Positions 36,095-44,509 of a stretch of DNA of 64,000 nt are shown one piece after another. Positions within the stretch are counted from its first letter, which is position 1; each line of letters starts with the position of its first letter. Source of the stretch: Myxococcota bacterium (GTDB lineage Bacteria; Myxococcota_A; UBA9160; UBA4427); the NCBI GenBank assembly GCA_041389495.1, contig JAWKRT010000001.1, positions 62,001-126,000 on the forward strand, written 5' to 3'. The position numbers and the translations under genes are program-made. The notes beneath the pieces were generated by a model. The model worked only from the letters and a program-made list of their open reading frames with translations. It did not search any database and was not told the origin of the DNA.

Positions 36095-37438
36095 TCAGGC
36101 ACCGTGCGTCCGGCGCGGCGGCGTGAGCACGCGCGCGAAGGCGTCGGCGAAGGCCGAAGCGTCGCCGGGCCCGAGGTCGGCGACGGTGACGCGCACGGCG
36201 GGCGGGCTCTCGATGCGGAAGCGCTCGCCCGCGGCGACGGCGAAGCCCTCGTCGAGCAGTCCCTGCAGCGTGCGCGCCTCGTCGGCGACCGGGATCCAGA
36301 TGTTGTGGCCCGACACGCCCGTCGCCGCGATGCCGTGCGCAGCGAGCGCTTCGAGTGCGGCAGCGCGGCGCTCGGCGTAGGTCGCGGCCGCGCGCGCGAG
36401 CATCGCGCGCACGTCGTCGGCCTCGAGCAGCGCGGCGACGAGCCGCTGCAGCACGAAGCTCACCCACCGCACGCCCACGAGCTGGCGGCCCTCGACGCGC
36501 GCGGCGGTCGCCGGGTCGGCGGCGAACACGGCGACGCGCAGGTCGGGGCCGAGCGCCTTCGAGACGGAGCGGATCGCGACGCGCCGCGCGCGGGCGTGCT
36601 CGAGCAGCGTCGCGTAGGGAGCGCCCGAGACCGCGCCCATGTGGTCGTCCTCGATCACGAGGAGGTCGGGGCTGCGGACGAGCGCCGCGCGGAGGGCGGC
36701 GGCGCGGGCGGCCGAGATGGCGGCGCCCGTCGGGTTCTGCGCGCGCGGGGTCGCGATGAACGCCTCCGCTCCGCGGGCGAGTGCTGCCTCGAGCGAGGCC
36801 GGCAGCGGCCCCTCGGCGTCGACGGCGACCGGCACCGCCTCGAGGCCGAGCGCCGCGACGAGGTCGAGCACGCCCGTGAAGCCCGGGTCCTCGACGGCGA
36901 CGCGGTCGCCCGGGCGCAGGTGCGCCTGGAGCACGCGCTCGATCGCGTCGAGCGCGCCGCTCGCGATGCCGACCGCCTCGCACGGGATGCCGTCGGCCAG
37001 GAAGTCCGCGCGCGCGAGGCGCTCGAGGTCGGGGTGGATCACGGCCTCGCCGTAGAGCCGCGAGGGGCCGCCGTCGCGCGCGAGCGTCGCGAGGAAGGGC
37101 GCGAGGTCGGGCAGGAGGCGGGGGTCGGGATTGCCGAGCGACAGATTGCGAACGTGTTCCGGTACGGCGGGCGGCGGGGCCGAAGCGATGGGAGGACGGG
37201 GACTTACACGCGTCCCCCGGCGCCCGCGCGCGACCGCGAGGCCGCGTGCGCGCAGCGCCCGGTAGGCGGCGGCGACGGTCGCCGGCGCCAGCCCGAGCCG
37301 GCCGGCGAGCTCGCGCACGGTCGGCAGCGGGTCGCCGGGGGCGAGCTCGCCCGCCCGGATCGACGCCTCGATGCTCGCCGCCACCTGGACGGCGCCCGCG
37401 CCGGTGATACGCTGCGCTCGCTTCTTCTGTGCAGTCAC
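36095..37438 (-). CDS. MocR-type GntR/aminotransferase regulator
   Basis: 447 residues: an N-terminal GntR winged helix (about 10-80; DPLPTVRELAGRLGLAPATVAAAYRAL) joined to a fold-type I aminotransferase-like domain (about 100-440) with TPRAQNPTGAAIS and the PLP-lysine motif IRSVSKALGPDLRVA. MocR proteins sense PLP or an adduct and control vitamin B6, GABA or related genes. It is divergent from a PNPOx-like flavin protein gene, a common pairing that points to vitamin B6 metabolism. GTG start; a 7 bp inverted repeat covers the start codon, so it may repress itself. Confidence 0.88.
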   Translation of the reverse strand: MTAQKKRAQRITGAGAVQVAASIEASIRAGELAPGDPLPTVRELAGRLGLAPATVAAAYRALRARGLAVARGRRGTRVSPRPPIASAPPPAVPEHVRNLSLGNPDPRLLPDLAPFLATLARDGGPSRLYGEAVIHPDLERLARADFLADGIPCEAVGIASGALDAIERVLQAHLRPGDRVAVEDPGFTGVLDLVAALGLEAVPVAVDAEGPLPASLEAALARGAEAFIATPRAQNPTGAAISAARAAALRAALVRSPDLLVIEDDHMGAVSGAPYATLLEHARARRVAIRSVSKALGPDLRVAVFAADPATAARVEGRQLVGVRWVSFVLQRLVAALLEADDVRAMLARAAATYAERRAAALEALAAHGIAATGVSGHNIWIPVADEARTLQGLLDEGFAVAAGERFRIESPPAVRVTVADLGPGDASAFADAFARVLTPPRRTHGA

Positions 37439-37466
37439 AGAACAAGTAACGTACTAGAACAAAAAT
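37425..37466. promoter_or_regulatory. Candidate MocR operator region
   Basis: A perfect 7 bp inverted repeat TTCTGTG-CAGT-CACAGAA (37425-37442) overlaps the MocR start codon. AGAACAA occurs twice in direct orientation 17 bp apart (37439 and 37456), and AGTA-ACG-TACT forms another small palindrome between. Direct repeats spaced about two helical turns apart are usual for MocR operators. The stretch is markedly AT-rich for this genome. Confidence 0.65.
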
Positions 37467-37510
37467 CCCGCGCAACCCGCCGGGAGCGCCCGAGACGCGA
37501 GGTCCTTCCC

Positions 37511-38224
37511 ATGTCCCCGATCGACGCCGCAGCCCCTGCCGACGAGGCCCCGCTCCGCCCGCGCGCCGCGCCGCCCACCGCGCGCACGACCGTGAAGCGC
37601 GGCGCCGCGCGCGCGGCCTACGAGCGCGACGTCGTCCGGGCGATCGCCGACGACGCGCTCCTCTGCCACGTCGCCTGCGCGGTCGACGGCGCGGCCCACC
37701 AGATCCCGATCTTCTTTGCCCGCATGGGCGACGAGCTCGTGCTCCACGGCTCGACCGGAAACCGCGTGCTGCGCGCGCTGCGCGACGGCGCGGAGGCGAC
37801 GATCGGCATCGCGCTGTGCGACGGGCTCGTGCTCGCGCGCTCGGCCTTCCACCACTCCGTGAACTACCGCTCGGTCGTCGCCTACGGCCGCGCGCGCGAG
37901 CTCGCGGGCGCCGAGAAGCTCGCGGCGCTCGAGTGCCTGATCGAGAAGGTCGCGCCCGGCCGCTGGCGCGACACGCGCCCGCCGAACGACGAGGAGCTGC
38001 GCCGCACGCTCGTGCTCGCCGTGCCGCTCGGCGAGGCGTCGGCCAAGGTGCGGACGGGCGGCCCGCTCGAGGAGGACGAGGACTGGGAGCTGCCGCACTG
38101 GGCGGGCGTCGTGCCGCTGCGGACGCAGGCTGGCGAGCCCGTCCCCTGCGAGCGGCTCGCGCCGGGCGTCGCGCCGCCCGAGAGCGTGCGGGCGCGCGGC
38201 GCGCGGCCGGGCGCGCAGGGCTAG
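37511..38224 (+). CDS. Pyridoxamine-phosphate-oxidase-like flavin protein
   Basis: 237 residues of the FMN-binding split-barrel superfamily. The core reads VKRGAARAAYERDVVRAIADDALLCHVACAV, then IPIFFARMGDELVLHGSTGNRVLRALRDG and FHHSVNYRSVVAYGRARELAG, a pattern often annotated as pyridoxamine 5'-phosphate oxidase family (NimA-like). A Pro/Ala-rich N-terminus of about 25 residues precedes it. Divergent from the MocR regulator and so probably its target. Whether it oxidises B6 vitamers or reduces another substrate is unknown. ATG follows GAGG by 8 nt. Confidence 0.82.
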   Translation: MSPIDAAAPADEAPLRPRAAPPTARTTVKRGAARAAYERDVVRAIADDALLCHVACAVDGAAHQIPIFFARMGDELVLHGSTGNRVLRALRDGAEATIGIALCDGLVLARSAFHHSVNYRSVVAYGRARELAGAEKLAALECLIEKVAPGRWRDTRPPNDEELRRTLVLAVPLGEASAKVRTGGPLEEDEDWELPHWAGVVPLRTQAGEPVPCERLAPGVAPPESVRARGARPGAQG

Positions 38225-38273
38225 CCGGGGTGCCGCGCGGCGCGAGCCGCGGCGGGATGCGAGAGCGGGAGGA

Positions 38274-38304
38274 GCGGGCGGGCCGGCGCAGCCGGCCCGC
38301 CCGC
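38274..38304. terminator. GC-rich hairpin between convergent genes
   Basis: A perfect 14 bp inverted repeat GCGGGCGGGCCGGC (38274-38287) with its complement at 38291-38304 around a GCA loop. It lies between the convergent PNPOx-like and serine palmitoyltransferase genes, 5 bp beyond the latter's stop. No T-run on either strand, so bidirectional termination is a guess from position. Confidence 0.55.
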
Positions 38305-38309
38305 CGCCA

Positions 38310-39491
38310 TCAGAGGACGCCGAGCTCCTTGCCCACCTTCTCGAGCGCTTCGAGCGCGCGGTCGAGGTGCGGGCGGCGGTGCGTCGCCATGTAGGACGTG
38401 CGGATCATCGCCTCGCCGGGCGGCACGGCCGGCGTGATCACGGGGTTCGCGAAGACGCCCTCGTCCTGGAGGCGCGCGGCGAACGTGAAGGCCGTCAGGT
38501 CGTCGCCGACGACCATCGGGATCACCGGCGAGTTCGAGACGCCCGTGTCGAAGCCGAGCCCCTCGAGCTCGCGCTTCATGTACTCGGTGTTCTCCCAGAG
38601 CTGCTTCCGCCGCTCCGGCTCGCGCTCGATGATCTCGAGCGCCTTGGTGACCGCCGCGCACGAGGCCGGCGGCGGCGCCGCCGAGAAGATCTCCGCGCGC
38701 GCGTGGTGCTTGATGTACTCGACGACCTGCGAGCCGCCGGCGATGAAGCCGCCGATCGCGGCCAGGCTCTTCGAGAACGTGCCCATGACGAGGTCGACCT
38801 CGTGCTCGAGCCCGAAGTGCTCGCCCGTGCCGCGCCCGTTGTCGCCGAGGACGCCGAGGCCGTGCGCGTCGTCCACCATGAGCCGCGCGCCGTACTGCTT
38901 CTTGAGCCGCACGAGGTCGGGCAGCTTCGCGATGTCGCCCTCCATCGAGAAGATGCCGTCGACGACGATGATCCGGCCCCGCTCCGGGTCGCTGTTCGCG
39001 AGCTTCTCGGCGAGGTCCTCCATGTCGTTGTGCTTGAACTTGAGCGCCTTGCCGAACGACAGCCGCACGCCGTCGATGATCGAGGCGTGGTCGAGGTTGT
39101 CGAGGAAGGCCGTGTCGTGGCGGTCGAGCAGGCAGGACAGCACGCCGACGTTCACCTGGTAGCCCGTCGAGAACGACAGGACGGCGTCGCGCCGCATGAA
39201 CGCGGCGAGCCGCTCCTCCATCTCCACGTGGATGTCGAGCGTGCCGTTCAGGAGGCGCGAGCCCGCGCAGCCCGTGCCGTAGCGCTCGAGCGCGGCGATC
39301 GCGGCCGCCTTCACCTCGGGGTGGTTCGTGAGCCCGAGGTAGTTGTTCGACCCGAGCATCACGACTTCTTCGCCGTCGATCGTGACGACGGGGTCCTGGG
39401 CCGAGGAGATCGCGCGGTAGTACGGGTAGATGCCGGCGGCGCGCACCTCGCGCGAGAGCGTGTAGCGGTCGCACTTGGCGAAGACGTCCAA
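38310..39491 (-). CDS. Serine palmitoyltransferase-like enzyme (AOS family)
   Basis: 393-residue PLP enzyme of the alpha-oxoamine synthase family, which joins an amino acid to an acyl-CoA with loss of CO2. Motifs are LGSNNYLGLTNHPEV, YGTGCAGSRLLNGTLDIH, DDAHGLGVLG and GTFSKSLAAIGGFIAG (PLP lysine). The overall wording is close to Bacteroidetes serine palmitoyltransferases, the first step of sphingolipid synthesis; 2-amino-3-ketobutyrate CoA ligase is the alternative. The start is TTG, supported by AGGAGGA 7 nt upstream. No other sphingolipid gene is adjacent; a lipid kinase is encoded at 51800. Confidence 0.85.
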   Translation of the reverse strand: MDVFAKCDRYTLSREVRAAGIYPYYRAISSAQDPVVTIDGEEVVMLGSNNYLGLTNHPEVKAAAIAALERYGTGCAGSRLLNGTLDIHVEMEERLAAFMRRDAVLSFSTGYQVNVGVLSCLLDRHDTAFLDNLDHASIIDGVRLSFGKALKFKHNDMEDLAEKLANSDPERGRIIVVDGIFSMEGDIAKLPDLVRLKKQYGARLMVDDAHGLGVLGDNGRGTGEHFGLEHEVDLVMGTFSKSLAAIGGFIAGGSQVVEYIKHHARAEIFSAAPPPASCAAVTKALEIIEREPERRKQLWENTEYMKRELEGLGFDTGVSNSPVIPMVVGDDLTAFTFAARLQDEGVFANPVITPAVPPGEAMIRTSYMATHRRPHLDRALEALEKVGKELGVL

Positions 39492-39879
39492 ACCAGATCC
39501 TCCTGATCACGAACGAGAACCAGCCACTCCGCGCACGCCGAGCGTGAACGCACTGCGATCGCGGGGCTTGGTGGTCGGTCCCTCTCCGTGGAGGCCGCGG
39601 CTCGGCGCGTCGCGCCATCGCGGCCTTGTTGTCGGATGCGCCCTGGGGTTCGGAGGGGGCGGTGGGAAGGGCGTCCGAGCGGTCTCGAGCGGCGGCCGAG
39701 CGTACCAGAGCGGCGCGCGCTTGGTGAGCGGTCGAGGCCCCGAGGGGCCGACTCGCGAGCGACCGGGCCGGCGCGCATCACCCGCGACGCCGGCGCCGCG
39801 CCATCGCTCGCGAAGGTGGCTCGCGTCGCCGCGCTTTGGTTGACTCGCGCCCGGCCAGGCGGCCGCTGGGGGGCTCGGG
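39492..39879. other. 388 bp gap upstream of MlaA
   Basis: Open frames on both strands here (for example 39475-39843 plus) are low-complexity and carry no recognisable domain; I treat them as non-coding. Two imperfect copies of a segment reading ATCGCGG..CTTG.TGTCGG lie near 39557 and 39620. The region should hold promoters for the divergent flanking genes, but none is clear. Confidence 0.45.
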
Positions 39880-40776
39880 TTGCACTCGCCGATCGCGCGC
39901 TCGCTCGGGGTCGCGCTGCTCGCAGCGGCGCTCGCCGGCGGGCTCGCTCCGTCCGCCCGCGCCGACATGGCCGACGACCTGCCCCCGGGCGGCTACGCAT
40001 CGGGCGGCGCCCCCGCTCCGGCCGACTCCGTCGACGAGCCCGATTTCGACGCTCCCGAGCCCGATGGTGCCGCGCCCTCCGACGCCTGCGACCCGCTCTT
40101 CGACGACGACTGCCCCGAGGACGGCGGCGCGCCGCTCGCCCAGTTCCCCGACCCCTGGGAGCCCTACAACCGCGGCGCCATGGCGTTCAACCGCGTCTTC
40201 GACGACGTCGTGTTCGACCCGATGACGAAGGCCTACAAGCTGCTCCCCGACCCGGTCGAGCACGGCATCCAGAACGCCCTCGACAACCTCGACACGCCCT
40301 CCATCGCCATCAACGACGCGCTCCAGCTCGAGTGGGTCGACATGGCGACCACGCTCTCGCGCTTCGTCGTGAACTCGACCCTCGGCGTCGCGGGCGTCTT
40401 CGACGTGGGGTCGCGCATCGGCCTCGAGCGCCACTCGTCGGACTTCGGCCAGACGCTCGCGATCGCCGGCTCGCCGAGCGGGCCCTACGTCGTGCTGCCC
40501 GTGCTCGGGCCGACGACGGTGCGCGACGCGTTCGGCAACGTCGCGGACGCGGCGATGAACCCGATCCTCTTCCTGTTCGGGCTCGGGTCGCTCCAGCAGA
40601 TCGGCGACATCGGGATGAGCGGGCTCGCGCTGCGCGCGGACAAGATCCAGGAGCTCGAGAGCCTCGAGAAGGGCTCGATCGACTTCTACGCCGCGCTGCG
40701 CAGCGCGTTCTTCCAGAACCGTCAGGCGGAGATCTGGAGCCGGCGCGAGCACCGGCGCGACGACTTCGCGCGCTAG
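39880..40776 (+). CDS. mlaA: MlaA/VacJ family outer-membrane lipid transport protein
   Basis: 298 residues. In E. coli MlaA removes phospholipid from the outer leaflet of the outer membrane and hands it to MlaC. The core begins PDPWEPYNRGAMAFNRVFDDVVFDP, followed by NLDTPSIAINDALQ, FVVNSTLGVAGVFDVGSRIG and the DFGQTLAIAGSPSGPYVVLPVLGPTTVRDA signature. It has a Sec signal ending PSARA-D with no lipobox cysteine, unlike the usual lipoprotein form. A Pro/Asp-rich linker (about 30-80) precedes the core. TTG start assumed. Convergent with the MlaC/HpnM gene. Confidence 0.9.
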   Translation: MHSPIARSLGVALLAAALAGGLAPSARADMADDLPPGGYASGGAPAPADSVDEPDFDAPEPDGAAPSDACDPLFDDDCPEDGGAPLAQFPDPWEPYNRGAMAFNRVFDDVVFDPMTKAYKLLPDPVEHGIQNALDNLDTPSIAINDALQLEWVDMATTLSRFVVNSTLGVAGVFDVGSRIGLERHSSDFGQTLAIAGSPSGPYVVLPVLGPTTVRDAFGNVADAAMNPILFLFGLGSLQQIGDIGMSGLALRADKIQELESLEKGSIDFYAALRSAFFQNRQAEIWSRREHRRDDFAR

Positions 40777-40792
40777 CGCGTTCGCGCGCGCG

Positions 40793-41437
40793 TCAGTTGA
40801 GCGAGCCTGCGGCGAGCTCCTGCGTCTTGCCCTCGATCGTCTCGATCAGCTTCGCGAAGCCGTCGCGCTTGAGGACGGCCGAGTACTCGGAGCGTCGCAG
40901 GGCGAGCTCGCTCACCGTCCCGTTCAGGTAGACGTCGATCACCCGCCAGGCCCCGCCCGTCTCGTGGAGGCGGTAGTTGAGCTGCACGTCCTCGCCCGAC
41001 GGGTTGTGCAGGACGGAGCGGACGACGGTCGTGCCGTGGCCCGCCGGCTCCTCGCCGAGCACCTCGAACGTCTGTCCCGAGAAGCCCTCGAAGCGGCCCG
41101 CGTAGGTGGCGGCGGTCATCTCGTGGAACGACGCCAGCCACTGCTGCTGCTCCTCGGGCGAGAGCTTCGACCAGTGCCGGCCGACGGTCTTCTCGGCCAT
41201 GAACGGCAGGTCGAACGACTGCGTGACGATCGCGTAGAGCCGGTCGTAGCGACCGCGGTAGCCGATCGCATCCGCCTGCTTCATCACGCCGAGCAGCCCT
41301 TCGTGGAGCGCGTCGATCGCGGCGGAGGCGCCGCTCCGGGAAGGCGCCTCGGCGCGCGCCGACGGAGCGGAGGCGACGGCGACGGCGAGGACGATCGAAG
41401 CGAGCGAGGCGAGTGCGATCGGGGTGCGTCGGTGCAC
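40793..41437 (-). CDS. MlaC/HpnM periplasmic lipid-binding protein
   Basis: 214 residues with a signal peptide (SLASIVLAVAVASAPSARA). It belongs to the Ttg2D/MlaC family of periplasmic lipid carriers: FDLPFMAEKTVGRHWSKLSPEEQQQWLASF, then VQLNYRLHETGGAWRVIDVYLNGTVSE. Placed between MlaA and an HpnN-type RND transporter it matches HpnM, the MlaC homologue of hopanoid loci. GTG start with AGAGGA upstream. No mlaFEDB permease genes are in the window, so the carrier more likely works with the RND protein. Whether the lipid is a hopanoid or phospholipid is inferred. Confidence 0.88.
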   Translation of the reverse strand: MHRRTPIALASLASIVLAVAVASAPSARAEAPSRSGASAAIDALHEGLLGVMKQADAIGYRGRYDRLYAIVTQSFDLPFMAEKTVGRHWSKLSPEEQQQWLASFHEMTAATYAGRFEGFSGQTFEVLGEEPAGHGTTVVRSVLHNPSGEDVQLNYRLHETGGAWRVIDVYLNGTVSELALRRSEYSAVLKRDGFAKLIETIEGKTQELAAGSLN

Positions 41438-41818
41438 GGCGGGTTCCTCTTCAGCAGGGGCTCGGAGGTCGTTGTGGCTGCCGGGTGCGGCCCGGTTCCG
41501 AGGTCGGCGCGCTGCGACGCGCGTCGGCGGATGCGATTCGCGAGCCGGATCGCGGACGCGCCTCTTCTCGCTCGGGGGGCCGCACTCGGGGGAGGTGGTC
41601 ACACGCGCCGGTGACCGACCCGGGTCGCAGTCGCTCGGGACGCTCGGGCGCGCGCGCCGCGATGCCTCCGGCAGGGGGTGGACCCGCGAAAGACCGGCCC
41701 ACGGCGCATCGCGACCGGCGCGGAGCCTAGCGGATCGCCGACCCGCGACCACGCGCGGCGCAGCTTCTTCGCGAAGTCGTCGCGTGCGCTAAGCGTTCGA
41801 CGAGATCGAGATGCCCAG
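41438..41818. other. 381 bp divergent gap, mlaC/hpnM to hpnN
   Basis: No gene supported. A perfect 6 bp inverted repeat GGTCAC-N8-GTGACC lies at 41597-41616 and could be an operator between the two divergent lipid-transport genes. TAAGCG near 41790 is a possible -10 for the RND gene. Otherwise GC-rich without features. Confidence 0.45.
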
Positions 41819-44509
41819 ATGAGCCGAACTCCTCCCCCGCCCGACCCCGCTTCGTCGGACGGCGGCCTCGGCGCGGCCGTCGCCGCCGCGGTCGAGCGCG
41901 TCGTCCGTGCGGCGTCTCGCCACCCCCGCGTCGTGCTGGCGACCGCGGGCCTGGTCGTCGTCGTCGCCGGTGCGCTCTCCGCGTCGCTGCTGCGCGTCAA
42001 CGCCGACCAGGACGCGATGTTCTCCGACGAGCTCCCGCACCGGGTCGTCGAGATCGCCTACATGCGCGAGTTCCCCGCGCTCTACGAGAACGTCGTCGTC
42101 GTCGTGGACGGCGACGACGAGGAGCGAGTGCGCGACGGAGCGGCGGCGCTCGCCGCGCGGATGCGCTCCGAGCCCGCCTACTTCCGCAACGTCTACCTGC
42201 CGCGCGGCGAGTTCTTCGAGCAGAACGCGCTGCTCTACATGTCGACCGACGAGCTCGAGGATTTCGCCGACCGGCTCGCGCGCGTGCAGCCCTATCTCGC
42301 GGGGCTCGCGGAGGACGGCACGCTGCGAGGGCTCGCCATGATGCTCGCGCGCGGCGCGCGCGCCGCGCGCGAGGGCGACATCGACGGCGCCGATCTCGCT
42401 CCGATCTTCGAGCGCATCGAGCGCGCGATCCGCGCGACGCTCGACGGCGCGCCCTACCGGTTCTCGTGGGCGGAGGTCGTCGCGGGCGGCGCGCTCGGCG
42501 ACGTCGACCCGACGGCGCGCGCGCGGCGGCTCGTCATCGCGCAGCCGGTGCTCGACTTCGGCCGCCTCGCGGCGGCGGGCGAGCCGCTCGAGGCGCTGCG
42601 CCGGTTCGCGGACGAGCTCGGGCTCGACGGGGAGTCCGGCGTGCGCGTGCGCGTGACGGGCGACGTCGCGCTGTCGTACGAGGAGATGACGCTCGTCGAG
42701 CGACAGGCCGCGGCGGCCGGCGTCGCGTCGTTCGTGCTCGTGACGGCGCTCCTCGCCGTCGCGCTGCGCTCGCTGCGGCTCGTGCTCGCGGTGGTCGCGA
42801 GCCTGCTCGTCGGGCTCGTCGCGACCGCGGGCTTCGCGGCGGTCGCCGTCGGGCACCTGAACCTCATCTCCGTCGCGTTCGCGGTGCTGTTCATCGGGCT
42901 CGCCGCGGACTTCAGCCTCCATCTCTGTCTGCGCTACCAGGAGCTCGCGGCGGCCGGCGCCTCGCGCGAGGACGCGCTCGCGACGACGGCGCGCGGCGTC
43001 GGCGCGTCGATCGTGCTGTGCGCCGCGACGACGTCGATCGGCTTCTTCGCCTTCGTGCCGACCGACTTCGCCGGCGTCGCGGAGCTCGGATGGATCGCGG
43101 GCGTCGGAATGGCGATCGGCCTCGCGTGCACGTTCACGGTCGCCCCGGCCGTGATCGCGCTCGTCCCCGCCCCGCGAGCCGGGGCGGCGCGCGGCGCGCA
43201 GCTCGCGCTCCCGAGCCTGCCCCTCCGCCATCCGCGCACCGTCGCCGCCGCGGCCGCCGCGGCGACGCTCGGCGCGCTCGCGCTCCTCCCGCGCGTCGAG
43301 TTCGACGAGAACCCGCTGCGCGTGCGCGACCCGGACGCCGAATCGGTGCGCACGTTCGAGGAGCTGCTCGACCAGTCGCGGACGTCGCCGTGGACCATGG
43401 CGGCGATCGCGGACGACGTCGCGAGCGCCGACGCGCTCGCGGAGAGGCTTCGCGCGCTCCCCGTCGTCGCGAGCGTCGAGACCGTCTCGGACTTCATCCC
43501 CGACGACCAGGACGAGAAGCTCGCGATCCTCGCGGACGCGTCGCTCTTCCTCGCGCCACCACCGACCGCGACGGGGGCGGCCGCGCCGCCGAGCGTCGAG
43601 CAGCAGCTCGCCGCGCTGCGCGAGCTCGACGGCGAGCTCGCGCGCCTCGAGCGCGCGGGCGATCGCGTCGCGCCCCCCGCGCTGCTGGCGCGCGCCTCGA
43701 AGCTGCGCGAGGCGATGCGCGCGTTCGTGCAGCGCGCGCTCACGGCCGACCGCGCCGACGAGCTGGTCGGCGCGCTCGAGGCGAGCCTCGTCGGCTCGCT
43801 CCCGGCCCAGCTCGAGACGCTCGAACGTCTGCTCGGCGCGGAGCGCATCACCTACGACGCGCTGCCGAAGGGGCTGCGCGATCGGATGGTCTCGGACGGC
43901 GGGCGCGTGCGGCTCGAGATCCGCCCGCGCGAGGACATGAACGACGGCGCCGCCCTCGCGCGCTTCGTCGCGGCCGTGCGCACGGTCGCGCCGGATGCGA
44001 CGGGGAGCGCCGTCGCCATCCACGAAGCCAGCCACACCGTCGTGCGCGCACTGCGCGAGGCCCTGCTCGCCGCGCTCGTGATGATCGCGCTGCTCCTGTT
44101 CGCGATCTGGCGCGCGCTCGGGGACACGCTGCTCGTCATGACGCCGCTCGTGCTGTCGGGCCTCGCGACGAGCGCGGCCGCGGTGCTCGCGGGCATCCCG
44201 TTCAACTTCGCCGACATCATCGTGCTGCCGCTCCTGCTCGGCATCGGCGTCGACTCGGGCATCCACCTCGTCGCGCGCGCACGCGAGGAGGAGCGCGCGC
44301 GCGACCTGCTCGAGACGAGCACCGCGCGCGCGATCGTCTTCAGCGCCCTCACGACGATCGCGAGCTTCGGAAGCCTCGCGCTCTCGACCCACCGCGGCAT
44401 CGCGAGCCTCGGGCAGCTGCTGACGCTCGGCGTCGCGATCAGCCTCGTCTTCAACCTGGTCGTGCTGCCGGCGCTGATCGTGCTGAGACGGCGCCGCTCG
44501 CGCGCCTAA
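41819..44509 (+). CDS. hpnN: HpnN-type RND/MMPL lipid transporter
   Basis: 896-residue RND-superfamily transporter with two halves, each of one helix, a large periplasmic domain and five helices (first half about 40-480, second about 490-890). GHLNLISVAFAVLFIGLAADFSLH and FNFADIIVLPLLLGIGVDSGIHLVARA are the paired helix motifs. The first periplasmic loop (EFPALYENVVVVVDGDD ... FFEQNALLYMSTDELEDF) matches HpnN, the hopanoid exporter of Rhodopseudomonas and Burkholderia. It would move hopanoids or other lipids to the outer membrane with the MlaC-like and MlaA-like proteins beside it. Its stop overlaps the convergent gene's stop. Confidence 0.85.
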   Translation: MSRTPPPPDPASSDGGLGAAVAAAVERVVRAASRHPRVVLATAGLVVVVAGALSASLLRVNADQDAMFSDELPHRVVEIAYMREFPALYENVVVVVDGDDEERVRDGAAALAARMRSEPAYFRNVYLPRGEFFEQNALLYMSTDELEDFADRLARVQPYLAGLAEDGTLRGLAMMLARGARAAREGDIDGADLAPIFERIERAIRATLDGAPYRFSWAEVVAGGALGDVDPTARARRLVIAQPVLDFGRLAAAGEPLEALRRFADELGLDGESGVRVRVTGDVALSYEEMTLVERQAAAAGVASFVLVTALLAVALRSLRLVLAVVASLLVGLVATAGFAAVAVGHLNLISVAFAVLFIGLAADFSLHLCLRYQELAAAGASREDALATTARGVGASIVLCAATTSIGFFAFVPTDFAGVAELGWIAGVGMAIGLACTFTVAPAVIALVPAPRAGAARGAQLALPSLPLRHPRTVAAAAAAATLGALALLPRVEFDENPLRVRDPDAESVRTFEELLDQSRTSPWTMAAIADDVASADALAERLRALPVVASVETVSDFIPDDQDEKLAILADASLFLAPPPTATGAAAPPSVEQQLAALRELDGELARLERAGDRVAPPALLARASKLREAMRAFVQRALTADRADELVGALEASLVGSLPAQLETLERLLGAERITYDALPKGLRDRMVSDGGRVRLEIRPREDMNDGAALARFVAAVRTVAPDATGSAVAIHEASHTVVRALREALLAALVMIALLLFAIWRALGDTLLVMTPLVLSGLATSAAAVLAGIPFNFADIIVLPLLLGIGVDSGIHLVARAREEERARDLLETSTARAIVFSALTTIASFGSLALSTHRGIASLGQLLTLGVAISLVFNLVVLPALIVLRRRRSRA

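Noticed and set aside
39475..39843. Possible small protein upstream of MlaA
   Set aside because: Low-complexity Arg/Gly/Pro sequence, no ribosome-binding site, and an equally open frame on the other strand.
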